This document shows positions 26,592 through 34,752 of a stretch of 64,000 nucleotides of DNA, piece after piece; the first letter of the stretch is position 1; every line of letters starts with the position of its first letter. The translations under genes and the position numbers were made by a program. Below the pieces are notes generated by a model that worked only from the letters and a program-made list of their open reading frames with translations, was not told where the DNA came from and made no database searches. The stretch comes from an uncultured Ellagibacter sp. (GTDB taxonomy: Bacteria > Actinomycetota > Coriobacteriia > Coriobacteriales > Eggerthellaceae), in NCBI GenBank assembly GCA_934663775.1, contig CAKUKU010000007.1, positions 24,408-88,407 on the forward strand. Reading direction: 5' to 3'.

Positions 26592-27476
26592 GCGGGCTTT
26601 CGGGGCAGTACCCACTCGTCGACCTGCTGGAATGCGCCGGTTTGGCGAGATCGAGCTACTATTACGCGCTTTCGCACCCCAAGGCGCCCACCAGGCCCGA
26701 GCTCTGGGAGGCCGCCGCCGAGATATTCTCGCGCACCGCCAACGGGTGCGGCCACAGGCGGATCGCCATGTGCCTGAGAGCCGAGCTGGGCGCGCGCGTC
26801 GCCGACAAGACCGTGCTCAAGATGATGCGCGAGATGGGGATCCGCTGCGACATCCGCCGCGAGACCGATTACCACAGGTACAACTCCTACAAGGGCGAGG
26901 TCGGCAAAACCTTCGAGAACGTCATCGGCAGGGACTTCGGGGCCGACGGGCCGTGGCAGAAGATGGGCACCGACGTCACCGAGTTCAAGCAGCCCTGGGG
27001 CAAGGCCTACTTCGCGCCGATCGACGACTTCGGCAGCAAGGAGATCGTCGCTTGGTCCACGTCGCTGCACCCCGACATGGCCCAGCAGCATGAGCTGCTC
27101 GACGGGCTCATGTCCAGGAAGCCTGAGGGCGCCAGCCCGATACTGCACTCTGACAGTAGGCGCCCAGTACGCCAGCAGGGCCTTGGCCGAGTGGGCGCGG
27201 GCCAACGACGTGCGCCTTTCCTGCAGCCGCACCGGCAACTGCCGCGACAACGCCGTGGCCGAGTCGTTCTTCGCGACCCCGAAGAACGAGATGTACTACA
27301 GGTCGAGCTTCGCCACCAGGGCCGACGCCAAGCACGCCGTCATCGAGTTCATCGAGGCGGACTACAACCGAAGAAGGCCCCACTCCACCATCGGCTACCA
27401 GGTGCCGGCGCAGGCCATGGATTCGTTCTTCGAGCGGACCAAGCAGGCCGAAGAGGGGCTTCCCATGGCCGCGTAA
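26588..27476 (+). pseudogene. IS3-family transposase OrfB, frameshifted
   Basis: OrfB is the DDE integrase-fold catalytic subunit. The N-terminal HTH_21 region (RSSYYYALSHPK, GHRRIAMCLRAELG) and first catalytic Asp in GTDVTEF are in one frame, running to the second Asp in ILHSD at about 27155. The rest (GAQYASRALAEWA, then NAVAESFF with the catalytic Glu, and DYNRRRPHSTIGYQVP) is in the next frame. GACAGTAGGCGCC has one base more than the expected GACAGGGGCGCC type sequence. GTG 26588 overlaps the orfA stop (GTGA). Confidence 0.8.
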
Positions 27477-27515
27477 CTCCTCGAGCTTCCGTGTCCGAAA
27501 ACTTGACACAGGTCA

Positions 27516-27788
27516 CGCGACTGCCATGATGCGCTGCCGGCATGCTTGCTTGCCTCTTGGAGTTCTGAGCAGCTTGAATATATGCACGATATGTCCTGGT
27601 GGCGAAATATGATTGGCCAGACGAGCGGGGTTTCTATCGAGGACATGCACCGGATGACGTGCGCGCGTGAGGCGTGGGCCGATTGGATTTCCTGTGATAA
27701 CGAGTACGCTCAAGGTGACCGCGCGGCCGTCGAGGCGGGTGCGCTTGAGTACTTGAACACCATTGCGGTCACGCTCGTGAAGGACTAA
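27516..27788 (+). pseudogene. Truncated second copy of the methyltransferase (C-terminal third)
   Basis: The frame starting at about 27519 encodes the last 89 or so residues of the methyltransferase at 17908-18630 with few substitutions (DMSWWRNMIGQTSGVSIEDM). Homology at DNA level continues past the stop codon to about 27847 and includes GCCGCCTTCTCGTGCGGC. The 5' two thirds are missing, and the IS right end lies immediately before it, so the IS is at or near the truncation point. Confidence 0.88.
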
Positions 27789-27848
27789 GCGAGGCGGCGG
27801 AAGTGGGGCGGCAGGCGGAAGTTGCCCGCCGCCTTCTCGTGCGGCGTT

Positions 27849-27937
27849 GTGCTAATGTTTGACGTTCGCGGGAATCTCCACGACATCGCCGGGGTGCAGG
27901 CGCTGCGCGGGGTTGCCTTCCTCTTGGTATCAGCCTT
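27849..27937 (-). pseudogene. Fragment of a second CMD/cupin gene
   Basis: About 88 bases match 21040-21128 of the CMD/cupin gene (TCGCGGGAATCTCCAC, CGCAGGCGCTG-like and CAGCCTTCGC), covering the PGDVVEIPASVK region of the cupin. The rest of the gene is absent. Orientation relative to the methyltransferase remnant is the same as in the intact locus. Confidence 0.8.
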
Positions 27938-28041
27938 CGCGTAGTCCACGCACGATCCGCCGCCTACGGCGAGGATGAGGTCGACGTCGTTGTCGCGGGC
28001 GATCCGCGCGCCACAGCGCAGCTTCTCGATGGTGGGCTTCG
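27930..28041 (-). pseudogene. Fragment of a second iron alcohol dehydrogenase gene
   Basis: About 110 bases match 22638-22750 of the alcohol dehydrogenase gene, covering the GGGSCVDYAK nucleotide-binding region. It is joined to the cupin fragment at GCCTTCGC, an 8-base string present in both intact parent genes at the corresponding points, consistent with a microhomology deletion. Confidence 0.82.
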
Positions 28042-28066
28042 GTCCCCGCCGCCCTACGCTTACCGC

Positions 28067-30211
28067 CTACAGCATCTCGGCGGGCTTGCCTTCGGAAAGA
28101 CAGCGCTTCGTCGCGCCGATGAGCTTCGCCGCGTCGGTCGGCTTGGCGAGATGCACGCTTACGCCGGCGAGATGGCTGTTCGCGATGTCGTCGGAAAACG
28201 CGTTCGCCGACATCGCGATGATCGGCACGCTCGCCGCGTCGCGCCGATGCAGCGAGCGAATCTTCCTCGTCGCCTCAAGCCCGTTCAGGCGCGGCATCAT
28301 GATGTCCATGTAAATGACGCTGAAATACCCCGGCGCCGACTTCTCGAAGCGTTCGACCGTCTCGACGCCGTCGGCGACGCAGGTCACTTCAAGGCCGCTG
28401 TCCTCTAAGACCGCCGCAGTGATCTCGCGGTTGATCTCGTTGTCTTCCGCGACGAGTGCGCGCAACCCCGCGAGCGAGATGTTGCCCGTGCCTTCCGGCC
28501 GCGTGAATTTCTGCTCCGCGGCGATTTCGATCGGCACGGAAACGATGACCGTCGTGCCTGCGCCCACTTCGCTTTCGAGCTCGATGGTGCCGCCCATCTT
28601 GTCGACGAGCCGCTTGGCGATGGCAAGTCCGAGCCCCGTGCCCGTGTACGTCGAGCGGCTCGTCTCCTTTTCCTGGGTGAACAGGTTAAACGCTTGTTCG
28701 ACGAACTCCTTGTCCATACCGACGCCGGTGTCCTTGCAGTAGAACCCTAAGGTTGTCGCGCCGTCTTCGCGCGGGTGCTCCTCGCACCAAACGCTCACCG
28801 TTCCGCCTACGGGCGTGAACTTGACGGCGTTGTCGGCGATGTTGCCGAGTACGCGCGCGAGGAATACGGGGTTCCCGATGAGATGGCGGTGGCGAAGGTT
28901 GCCGAGTTCCCATTTGACTTCGAAGTTGACGCCCTTGAACGCCGCCTTCCGCTGGGCGTCGTCGTTGACCTGGCGCAGCGTCTCGACGACGTCGAAGGGC
29001 ATCTTCCTGCTCTCGAGGTCCCCTGACTCGATTTTCGACATGTCGAGCACGTCGTTCGTGAGAGAGACGAGGTACCTTGCGAGTTCCTTGATTTTGTTGC
29101 GGCTTTCCTGTTGAAATTCCAGGTCGTCCGCGCGCTTTTCCGCAAGCTCGACCATCCCTACAATGCCGTTGATCGGCGTGCGGATGTCGTGGCTCATGTT
29201 GGCGAGGAACTGCGTCTTCACTGCCGCCTCGCGCGCCGCCGCCTCGGCCGCGAAGCGCAGGTTGAGCTCGCGGCGCTTGGTGTCGCTCGTGCTTCTTACG
29301 ACGCAGAGCACGTGCGTCACGCGCTCTTGCGCATCGCGCTTCTTCACGATGAAGCGCAGCTTGTGCCACTCGCCGTTCGTCATGCGGTACTCGGTCGCGA
29401 CGGTATCCTCGCTGGCAAGGCGCGCCGGCAGGGTTTCCAGGTTGAGGAACTCGCGCACGTAGGGCCGGTACTCCTTTGCCACCGTGACCTCGCACAGGCT
29501 GAGCAGCTGCTCGGACGCGCAGCCGCAAACCCCGGTGAGACGATGGGTCTCCTCCTCGTTCGACACCTCGTCGAAGTGGTCGCGCGCGAGGTCGATGCGG
29601 TAAATCGAGCAGTAGTTCTTCGAGATGGCGGAGATGATCTCGTTGGAGAGCCGCTCGTTCTCAAGCGCCTGGCGCAGCTCTTCCTGGATGGCGGTTTCCT
29701 TTTCCATGATGTTGCCGATGTAGCGAAGCCACATGAAGACGCGGAACTCGCCGTCGTCGACGCTGACCTTCGCGACCTGGCTTTCGAAGAAGCGCTGCCC
29801 GAGGTTGTTGGGGATGCTTTGGTAATGGTAGGTGATGCGGTCGGTGGTCGCGAGCGCGCGGCGCATGCGGTCGCAGGAGAACCAGGCGATGAACTCGGGG
29901 CGGTCCTCTTCGGCTAGGAAGGCCTCGGCGTAGCGCCTTGCGTGCGCATCGAAGTCCTCGTGCGACTCGCCTTCGACTCCCAGCATGCTTGCGTTCGTGT
30001 TCTTGCCAAGCTTGAGAATCGTGAAACGGCCGGTGAGAAGATCGATGCTGTACGTCGCCGTGAGGTCTTCGGAGAGCTTTTCGAGGACGAAGCTGGTGTT
30101 TCGAAGTTCCCGTCGCGCGGTTTCAAGCTGTGCGCGCAGACTGCGTATGGCGTCGGCCGACGTCTGCGCGCCGCGCTCGTAAGCGATGCGTTGCTGCTCG
30201 GGTCGATTCAT
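28067..30211 (-). CDS. Hybrid sensor histidine kinase/response regulator
   Basis: A cytoplasmic signalling protein of about 714 residues with no clear membrane segment. A coiled coil (about 15-60) and two PAS-like sensory regions occupy residues 60-330. The dimerisation/phospho-acceptor motif FLANMSHDIRTPINGI carries the histidine, the ATPase domain has NIADNAVKFT, DTGVGMD and GTGLGLAIAKRLV, and the C-terminal receiver (from about 588) has AEDNEIN, phospho-acceptor Asp in YMDIMMPRLNG and LAKPTD. ATG 30211 is preferred to ATG 30220 because GAGGG lies 9 bases upstream. No output regulator is adjacent, so partners are unknown. Its stop lies 25 bases from the decayed cassette. Confidence 0.93.
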   Translation of the reverse strand: MNRPEQQRIAYERGAQTSADAIRSLRAQLETARRELRNTSFVLEKLSEDLTATYSIDLLTGRFTILKLGKNTNASMLGVEGESHEDFDAHARRYAEAFLAEEDRPEFIAWFSCDRMRRALATTDRITYHYQSIPNNLGQRFFESQVAKVSVDDGEFRVFMWLRYIGNIMEKETAIQEELRQALENERLSNEIISAISKNYCSIYRIDLARDHFDEVSNEEETHRLTGVCGCASEQLLSLCEVTVAKEYRPYVREFLNLETLPARLASEDTVATEYRMTNGEWHKLRFIVKKRDAQERVTHVLCVVRSTSDTKRRELNLRFAAEAAAREAAVKTQFLANMSHDIRTPINGIVGMVELAEKRADDLEFQQESRNKIKELARYLVSLTNDVLDMSKIESGDLESRKMPFDVVETLRQVNDDAQRKAAFKGVNFEVKWELGNLRHRHLIGNPVFLARVLGNIADNAVKFTPVGGTVSVWCEEHPREDGATTLGFYCKDTGVGMDKEFVEQAFNLFTQEKETSRSTYTGTGLGLAIAKRLVDKMGGTIELESEVGAGTTVIVSVPIEIAAEQKFTRPEGTGNISLAGLRALVAEDNEINREITAAVLEDSGLEVTCVADGVETVERFEKSAPGYFSVIYMDIMMPRLNGLEATRKIRSLHRRDAASVPIIAMSANAFSDDIANSHLAGVSVHLAKPTDAAKLIGATKRCLSEGKPAEML

Positions 30212-30558
30212 CGTATCCATCCCTCAGGGTCCTTTTCATCAACCATGAATTTTCCCACATCGAGAGGGAATGGCAACAGCCTTGCTTTTGTTCCTACACT
30301 ATTTCTTTATCGGGGATGCGGGCATGGGCGCCGCGCGATCGAGCTCGCCGCAGACCGTGCGCCGCGCAGGTGGTCGGGCCGCACGGGGAGTGAGCCGCAC
30401 GGGTGGGCGAGCTTCCATTTCCCCAAATCTGGCCTGTCTGTGGCTTCTCGCGCGCCGCCCCGCGCCGCTGCGCGTGGGGTGCTAGCATGGGGCCGTAAAG
30501 ACGTACGACCGCAAAGGCGCCCCCGAGGCGCCTTTTTTCAGGAAACGAGGTTGCAGAT
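30212..30558. other. Divergent intergenic region between kinase and MFS transporter
   Basis: About 350 bases without a supported gene; open frames here are short and unlike any family. It must hold the promoters for both genes. The only clear structure is the plus-strand terminator at 30513-30538. Confidence 0.55.
30513..30538 (+). terminator. Intrinsic terminator just upstream of the MFS gene
   Basis: AAAGGCGCC and GGCGCCTTTTTT with a 5-base loop form a canonical terminator on the plus strand. It ends 21 bases before the MFS start codon, while the upstream neighbour is on the minus strand, so it has no obvious gene to terminate. It may be an attenuator or end a small RNA. Confidence 0.8.
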
Positions 30559-31815
30559 ATGCCGCAGGGAGCGATCAGGCGACACTACGAGAAGGTGATC
30601 GCGGCGTGCTGCTTTCTCATCCTGTTCGTGAACGTCGGGCTGCCCTCCACGTCGTTTTCGGTCTTTCAGCCCTACCTGGTCGCGCTGCCAGGCGTGGGGA
30701 ACACGGGCGGGTCGATCATCATCTCGGTGCGCACGTTCGTCTCGCTGATCGCGATGCTCGTCGTCGGGCGCTACTACGACCTGCTCAATTGCCGACTCGG
30801 CGCGTTTGTCGCCTCGCTGTGCGTGTGCGTCGGGTTCTTCATCTACTCGCAGAACACGGGAAGCTTCGCCGGGCTGTGCGCGGGCTCGGTGTTCACGGGG
30901 CTGGGCTACGGCTTGGGCGGCATGATCGCCTCGACGATGCTCATCAACCGGTGGTTCCGCACGAATGTCGCCACGGTGGCGGGCATCGCGGCGGTGGGAT
31001 CGGGCGCGGCGGCCGTTATCCTGCCGAACGTGTCGGTCGCGCTCATCGGCGCGCACTCGCTTTCGACGGCGTTTCTCTTCGAGTCGGCGCTCGCGCTCGT
31101 GCTGGGCGCGCTCGTGTTCCTGCTTCTGCGAAACTACCCGCGCGATTTGGGGCTTAAACCTTACGAAGCGCCCGCGGGGAAGGAGGCGGCCAAGCGCGGC
31201 GGGCGAGGGGAGCGCAGAAACCGCAACGTTCCCGCGAAGCTCGCGCCGCTCGTGCTGATCGCGATGACGTTCGTTGGCTGCATCTCGGTGGGCGGCACGA
31301 GCTATCTCGCGGTGCTCTTCACCTCCGAGGGCTTTTCGGAGGAGGGCGCGGCGGCGCTCGTAGCGCTGTGCGGCGGCTGCCTCGCCGCGGCGAAGCTCGC
31401 AAGCGGGCTCGTGTTCGACCGCGTGGGGACAAAGCGCGGCTCGGCGCTGTTCTTCGCCCTGTTCATCGCGGGAACGTTGCTTCTGTGCCTGTCGGATATG
31501 GGGTCTGCGGGGCTTGCGGGCGTGGGCGTGTTCCTCTACGGCCTGGGACTATCGCTCGGTACCGTGGGCATCTCCGTCTGGTCGATCGAGCTTGCCCCGC
31601 GCGGCCGCGAGGCGAAGACCATCAAGAACTTCCAGCTGTGCTATGCGCTCGGCGGGTTCGTTTTCACCTTCTTGCCGGGCTTTCTGGCAGAAGCGTTCGG
31701 GACCTATCTTGTTACTTACGTGATCCTGCTCGCGATGATCGCGTTTTCCGCCGTGGTCGTGGTGGGTGTGTATCTTTTGGGAGACCGTCGGGTTTCTGAT
31801 AGCATACGGTCGTGA
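30559..31815 (+). CDS. MFS transporter (OFA-like)
   Basis: A 418-residue major-facilitator permease with twelve hydrophobic segments and a charged central loop (about 205-225, KEAAKRGGRGERRNRN). GRYYDLLNCR is the cytoplasmic loop 2-3 motif and FDRVGTKRG its second-half counterpart. SFSVFQPYLV near the start and the overall pattern resemble the oxalate/formate antiporter-like group, although the substrate is not certain. GAGG lies 8 bases before ATG 30559. Confidence 0.9.
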   Translation: MPQGAIRRHYEKVIAACCFLILFVNVGLPSTSFSVFQPYLVALPGVGNTGGSIIISVRTFVSLIAMLVVGRYYDLLNCRLGAFVASLCVCVGFFIYSQNTGSFAGLCAGSVFTGLGYGLGGMIASTMLINRWFRTNVATVAGIAAVGSGAAAVILPNVSVALIGAHSLSTAFLFESALALVLGALVFLLLRNYPRDLGLKPYEAPAGKEAAKRGGRGERRNRNVPAKLAPLVLIAMTFVGCISVGGTSYLAVLFTSEGFSEEGAAALVALCGGCLAAAKLASGLVFDRVGTKRGSALFFALFIAGTLLLCLSDMGSAGLAGVGVFLYGLGLSLGTVGISVWSIELAPRGREAKTIKNFQLCYALGGFVFTFLPGFLAEAFGTYLVTYVILLAMIAFSAVVVVGVYLLGDRRVSDSIRS

Positions 31816-31842
31816 CACGCAAACGTACGGCAAGGAGCGGCA

Positions 31843-32661
31843 ATGCCCAACGACCCGACAATCTCATCTGACGCGAACGACGCGAACGACGCGTCGATGC
31901 GCTCGCCAGCGCGGCCTGCGCCCATTGGCGACGACGAGCTTCGCGAGATGATGCGCGATGAGGAGCCTACGTTTCTCGAGCGCAATTCCGGGCGCGTGGT
32001 GACGCTTGCGCTCATCGCGGTGAACGTGGTGTGCTTCATCGCAGAAATGGCGCTCTCGGGCACGGGCCAGGACATCTCGCTTCTGACGTTGGTGCAGATG
32101 GGGGCCATGTACGCGCCTTTGGTGCAGGGGCCTGCCGACCTGTATCGCTTCGTTGCGCCGATGTTTCTGCACATGGATGTCATGCACCTGTTGTTCAACA
32201 TGGTCGCGCTCTACAGCGTAGGCGAGTTGTTGGAGCGCGTGCTCGGGCGCGGGAACTTCCTGCTTCTGTATTTTGTCGCCGGCATCACGGGAAACGTCGT
32301 CTCCTATGCGGCCGATATGGCGCAAGGCGGCGGGAATGCCGTCTCCGCCGGCGCGTCGACGAGCGTGTTCGGTCTGTTCGTGGCCGTTGCGCTTCTGTGC
32401 GTGCTCGTGCGCGGCAACCGCGCGATCTTCCGCGACTTCTCGAAGAGCATGCTCTCCATCATCGCGGTGAACGTGGCGTACACGCTGCTCGTGCCGAGCG
32501 TGTCGATTAGCGGGCACCTAGGCGGGGCCGTGGGCGGCGCGATCGCGATGCTGCTCCTTCCCGCGGCGAGTTTGCGCACCCCGCGTGCCGTTCGCGTCGT
32601 CGTGGCCGTCTTATGGGTCGTGGGCGTGGCGGCGACTCTCGTGTGGGGCGGCGTTTTCTAG
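31843..32661 (+). CDS. Rhomboid-family intramembrane serine protease
   Basis: A 272-residue membrane protease with a hydrophilic N-terminus of about 45 residues and six to seven hydrophobic segments. The HMDVMHLLFNMVAL block, the catalytic serine in GASTSVFG and the catalytic histidine in SGHLGGAVGG are all present, so the Ser-His dyad is intact. AAGGAG precedes ATG 31843. It lies 27 bases after the MFS gene on the same strand and may be co-transcribed. Substrates are unknown. Confidence 0.92.
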   Translation: MPNDPTISSDANDANDASMRSPARPAPIGDDELREMMRDEEPTFLERNSGRVVTLALIAVNVVCFIAEMALSGTGQDISLLTLVQMGAMYAPLVQGPADLYRFVAPMFLHMDVMHLLFNMVALYSVGELLERVLGRGNFLLLYFVAGITGNVVSYAADMAQGGGNAVSAGASTSVFGLFVAVALLCVLVRGNRAIFRDFSKSMLSIIAVNVAYTLLVPSVSISGHLGGAVGGAIAMLLLPAASLRTPRAVRVVVAVLWVVGVAATLVWGGVF

Positions 32662-32679
32662 CCGTTTCAACTTACGCTC

Positions 32680-32751
32680 TAGTTGCGCGGGGAATCGTGC
32701 CAGAATCTTCCCCTCAGCGTGATTTTTGCGGGACAACTCGGTTTTTGTGCC
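32680..32751 (+). repeat. Pair of GGGACAACTCGG repeats, 50 bp apart (first one degenerate)
   Basis: A good copy at 32730-32751 (GGGACAACTCGGTTTTTGTGCC type) is preceded by a degenerate copy ending in GTGCCAGAATC at about 32680-32701, giving the same 50-bp period as the pairs at 49.45-49.71 kb. It lies between the rhomboid gene and the nuclease gene. Confidence 0.7.
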
Positions 32752-32851
32752 GCCAGTATTGCTCGCTTGCCCTGTGCTGCCCCGTTCTTCTCTGCGCGAG
32801 CGTCGCCTGCCCCGTGCGCATCTCGTGCGGCCCCTGTGCAGGGTGGATCCT

Positions 32852-34012
32852 TTACGGGTTGCAGCTTTTGCAGGGAGTGTAGCCCTCGTCGATAAGCGTT
32901 TGACGCGACCCTGTAAAGTCCTGCTTGTTCGCGGCCGACATGGAAAGCGCGCTCTCGCAGCCGGGGCGGTGGAATTTGCGGCTCTTCGTGTTCAGCACGT
33001 AGGTTTGCGCGTGCTCGGTGGAATGCGACCCGTCGTGATCGGAATCATGGTGCGCGGCAAGGTCGATGCCGCCTGCGCTCGCGTTGCTGCTTGCGGCGCC
33101 GAGCCGCGTATCGACTCCCGACCCGCGGGTCATGGTCGCATCGCCGTCGGTCGCCACCGCGGGGGTCGCGCCCGATTCCCAGTTGTCGCCCGTGACGTAG
33201 TCGATCTCCACGCCCGGCTCCACGTTGTAGACGAACACGTTGAACCTCACGGCGCGTCCGCCGTCCTCTACGGATTCGGCTTCAATCTGCACCCCGCGTG
33301 CGACCAGGTCGTATGCCGCGAAAATCGGCGTTACGCGATAGAGGACGTGGTTGTTTGAGCCCTGCACGTAGCTGGCGACGATGTTCTCGTAGTACGTCAT
33401 GCCGCGGGCGTTCATCGTGCGCGTGCCGGTGATGAGGTTTCGGTCGTTGGCGTTCTCGCCGCACAGCTGGTGCGCGATGAGATGGCTGCGGTTGTAGAGC
33501 ATCTCGCGGTCGACGAAACTGTAGCGGTGCTGCACCCAGCCGGAGGGGTGGACCTGCGAGATGTCGCCGCGCTCGGCGTGCGAGATGGTGTCGGGCCCGA
33601 TGAGGCCGAACGCCGTGCCGCAGCGCCCTTCGAAGTCGAGCTCGCTGAAATCCATGAACGACCCGCGCGCCACGTCGTCGGCGGTAAAGCCCGGCTGCCC
33701 GTCGTTGACGTCGATGCAGAGCGCGCCCGAGTACTCCGGGATATCGGATAGCTTTGCGGCAGCCGATTCCGCAACATCCGCTTGCGAGCTGGCGGGTGCC
33801 ACTGAGCTTTCGACCTCGGCCGCACGAGAGGCGTACGATTCGCGTGGGGCGTTTTCGGTGCTTGTGCATCCGGGGAGCGCGGGGAAGCAGAGCCCTAAGG
33901 CCAAAAACAGCGCGGCGAGCGTACGCGTGAAGCGCCCGTTCGCGGAGGGGGTGGTGTGTCGCGGCTGCAAGGGGAATCCTTTCGATCGGCGCGCGGTTGC
34001 GCGCTTTTCCAT
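32852..34012 (-). CDS. DNA/RNA non-specific endonuclease lipoprotein with C-terminal Ada-like zinc module
   Basis: A 386-residue exported nuclease. Residues 1-49 form a signal with lipobox LPGC, followed by a Ser/Ala linker. The nuclease domain (about 90-270) contains NRSHLIAHQLCG, the equivalent of the DRGH catalytic block, then NDRNLITGTRTMN and YYENIVASY, as in streptococcal EndA-type nucleases. The C-terminal 45 residues, YVLNTKSRKFHRPGC with later CKSCNP, resemble the Ada metal-binding fold often attached to such nucleases. ATG 34012 gives the best signal peptide. Likely roles are DNA scavenging or uptake. Confidence 0.92.
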   Translation of the reverse strand: MEKRATARRSKGFPLQPRHTTPSANGRFTRTLAALFLALGLCFPALPGCTSTENAPRESYASRAAEVESSVAPASSQADVAESAAAKLSDIPEYSGALCIDVNDGQPGFTADDVARGSFMDFSELDFEGRCGTAFGLIGPDTISHAERGDISQVHPSGWVQHRYSFVDREMLYNRSHLIAHQLCGENANDRNLITGTRTMNARGMTYYENIVASYVQGSNNHVLYRVTPIFAAYDLVARGVQIEAESVEDGGRAVRFNVFVYNVEPGVEIDYVTGDNWESGATPAVATDGDATMTRGSGVDTRLGAASSNASAGGIDLAAHHDSDHDGSHSTEHAQTYVLNTKSRKFHRPGCESALSMSAANKQDFTGSRQTLIDEGYTPCKSCNP

Positions 34013-34162
34013 GATACCCAAAACCCTGAGTCTTTCCCATCTTCGCCCATCTTCGCAAAGCGCATGCTCGGCCGGTTTCAGATAGGTAATCGCTTGAAGG
34101 GCGCCCTTGCCACGGCTTACAATGCAGGGGCAGTTGAAACGCCGAGCCAAGGAGGTTCATCC

Positions 34163-34528
34163 ATGGAAAAGGAACTGTTCGATTACGTTGCCGAGCGCGC
34201 CGACGTCCTCGCCACGACGAGCGCGAGCAAGCAGGAAACGAAGGATGCGGCTATTGCCTGGAAAGAAGCCGTTGCCGATAGCGGCGATGCCGCCGTCGAG
34301 GCTGCGACCACGAAGCTGATCGATTACCTGGAGGGTCGCCCCAATACGATTGACCACGTGATTGCATTCTGCGAAGGCCCGGCGAAGGAGATTATGGGCG
34401 AAGAGACCGCCGCGAAGATGCTCGCCGAGCAGCTTGCGCGCAAGGAAGCGGGCGCGAAGTACTGCAACTGCCCCGCCTGCACCGCCGCCTCCGAGTTGCT
34501 CGCGAAGTTCGGCCGCATCGAGCTCTAG
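34163..34528 (+). CDS. Small conserved-looking protein with C-x-C-x-x-C motif (unknown function)
   Basis: A 121-residue soluble, helical, acidic protein. I do not recognise a family with certainty. It has a repeated Ala/Glu/Lys helical body (ETKDAAIAWKEAVADSGDAA, IDYLEGRPNTIDHVIAF) and, near the C-terminus, KYCNCPACTAASELL, a compact cysteine cluster that could bind a metal. AAGGAGG lies 8 bases before ATG 34163 and an intrinsic terminator follows, so it is a single-gene transcript that is probably well translated. Confidence 0.85.
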   Translation: MEKELFDYVAERADVLATTSASKQETKDAAIAWKEAVADSGDAAVEAATTKLIDYLEGRPNTIDHVIAFCEGPAKEIMGEETAAKMLAEQLARKEAGAKYCNCPACTAASELLAKFGRIEL

Positions 34529-34571
34529 CGGAGCCGCTTATGACGGGAAATCCGCACTGAAGCGACGATAG

Positions 34572-34605
34572 GGCGCGCAAGTTTTCCCAGCTTGCGCGCC
34601 TTTTT
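34572..34605 (+). terminator. Terminator after the 121-residue protein gene
   Basis: GCGCGCAAG and CTTGCGCGC with a 9-base loop, followed by CTTTTT. Confidence 0.85.
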
Positions 34606-34654
34606 CATGCGCGGAGGCATCCCGCTGCCGCGCCCGCAAGCCTTGTGACCCCAT

Positions 34655-34696
34655 AAAAGAACCCGCTCCTCATCCCTTGCGGTGGGGAGCGGGTTC
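34655..34696 (-). terminator. Terminator after the APC permease
   Basis: On the minus strand GAACCCGCTCC and GGAGCGGGTTC flank a loop of about 16 bases and are followed by TTTTATGG. It lies 57 bases beyond the permease stop. Confidence 0.75.
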
Positions 34697-34752
34697 CCAA
34701 AAGATAAATGCCAGCGCCTTAAGAGCCTGAACTCGAACTCAAACCCGTAGCG

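Larger units (their letters stand above)
26220..27511 (+). mobile_element. Degenerate IS3-family insertion sequence
   Basis: The element contains overlapping orfA and orfB in the IS3 arrangement with an A7 slippery run. Its right end reads TGTCCGAAAACTTGACA (27492-27508), directly before the truncated methyltransferase copy. The matching left terminal inverted repeat was not found in the 60 bases after the UvrA gene, so the left end is probably deleted or altered. Both open frames carry single-base frame disruptions, so it is likely inactive. Confidence 0.8.

Noticed and set aside
27546..27788. A real small gene after the IS element
   Set aside because: Its product is only the C-terminal third of the methyltransferase, without the SAM-binding site, and it has no start signals. 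It is a remnant.
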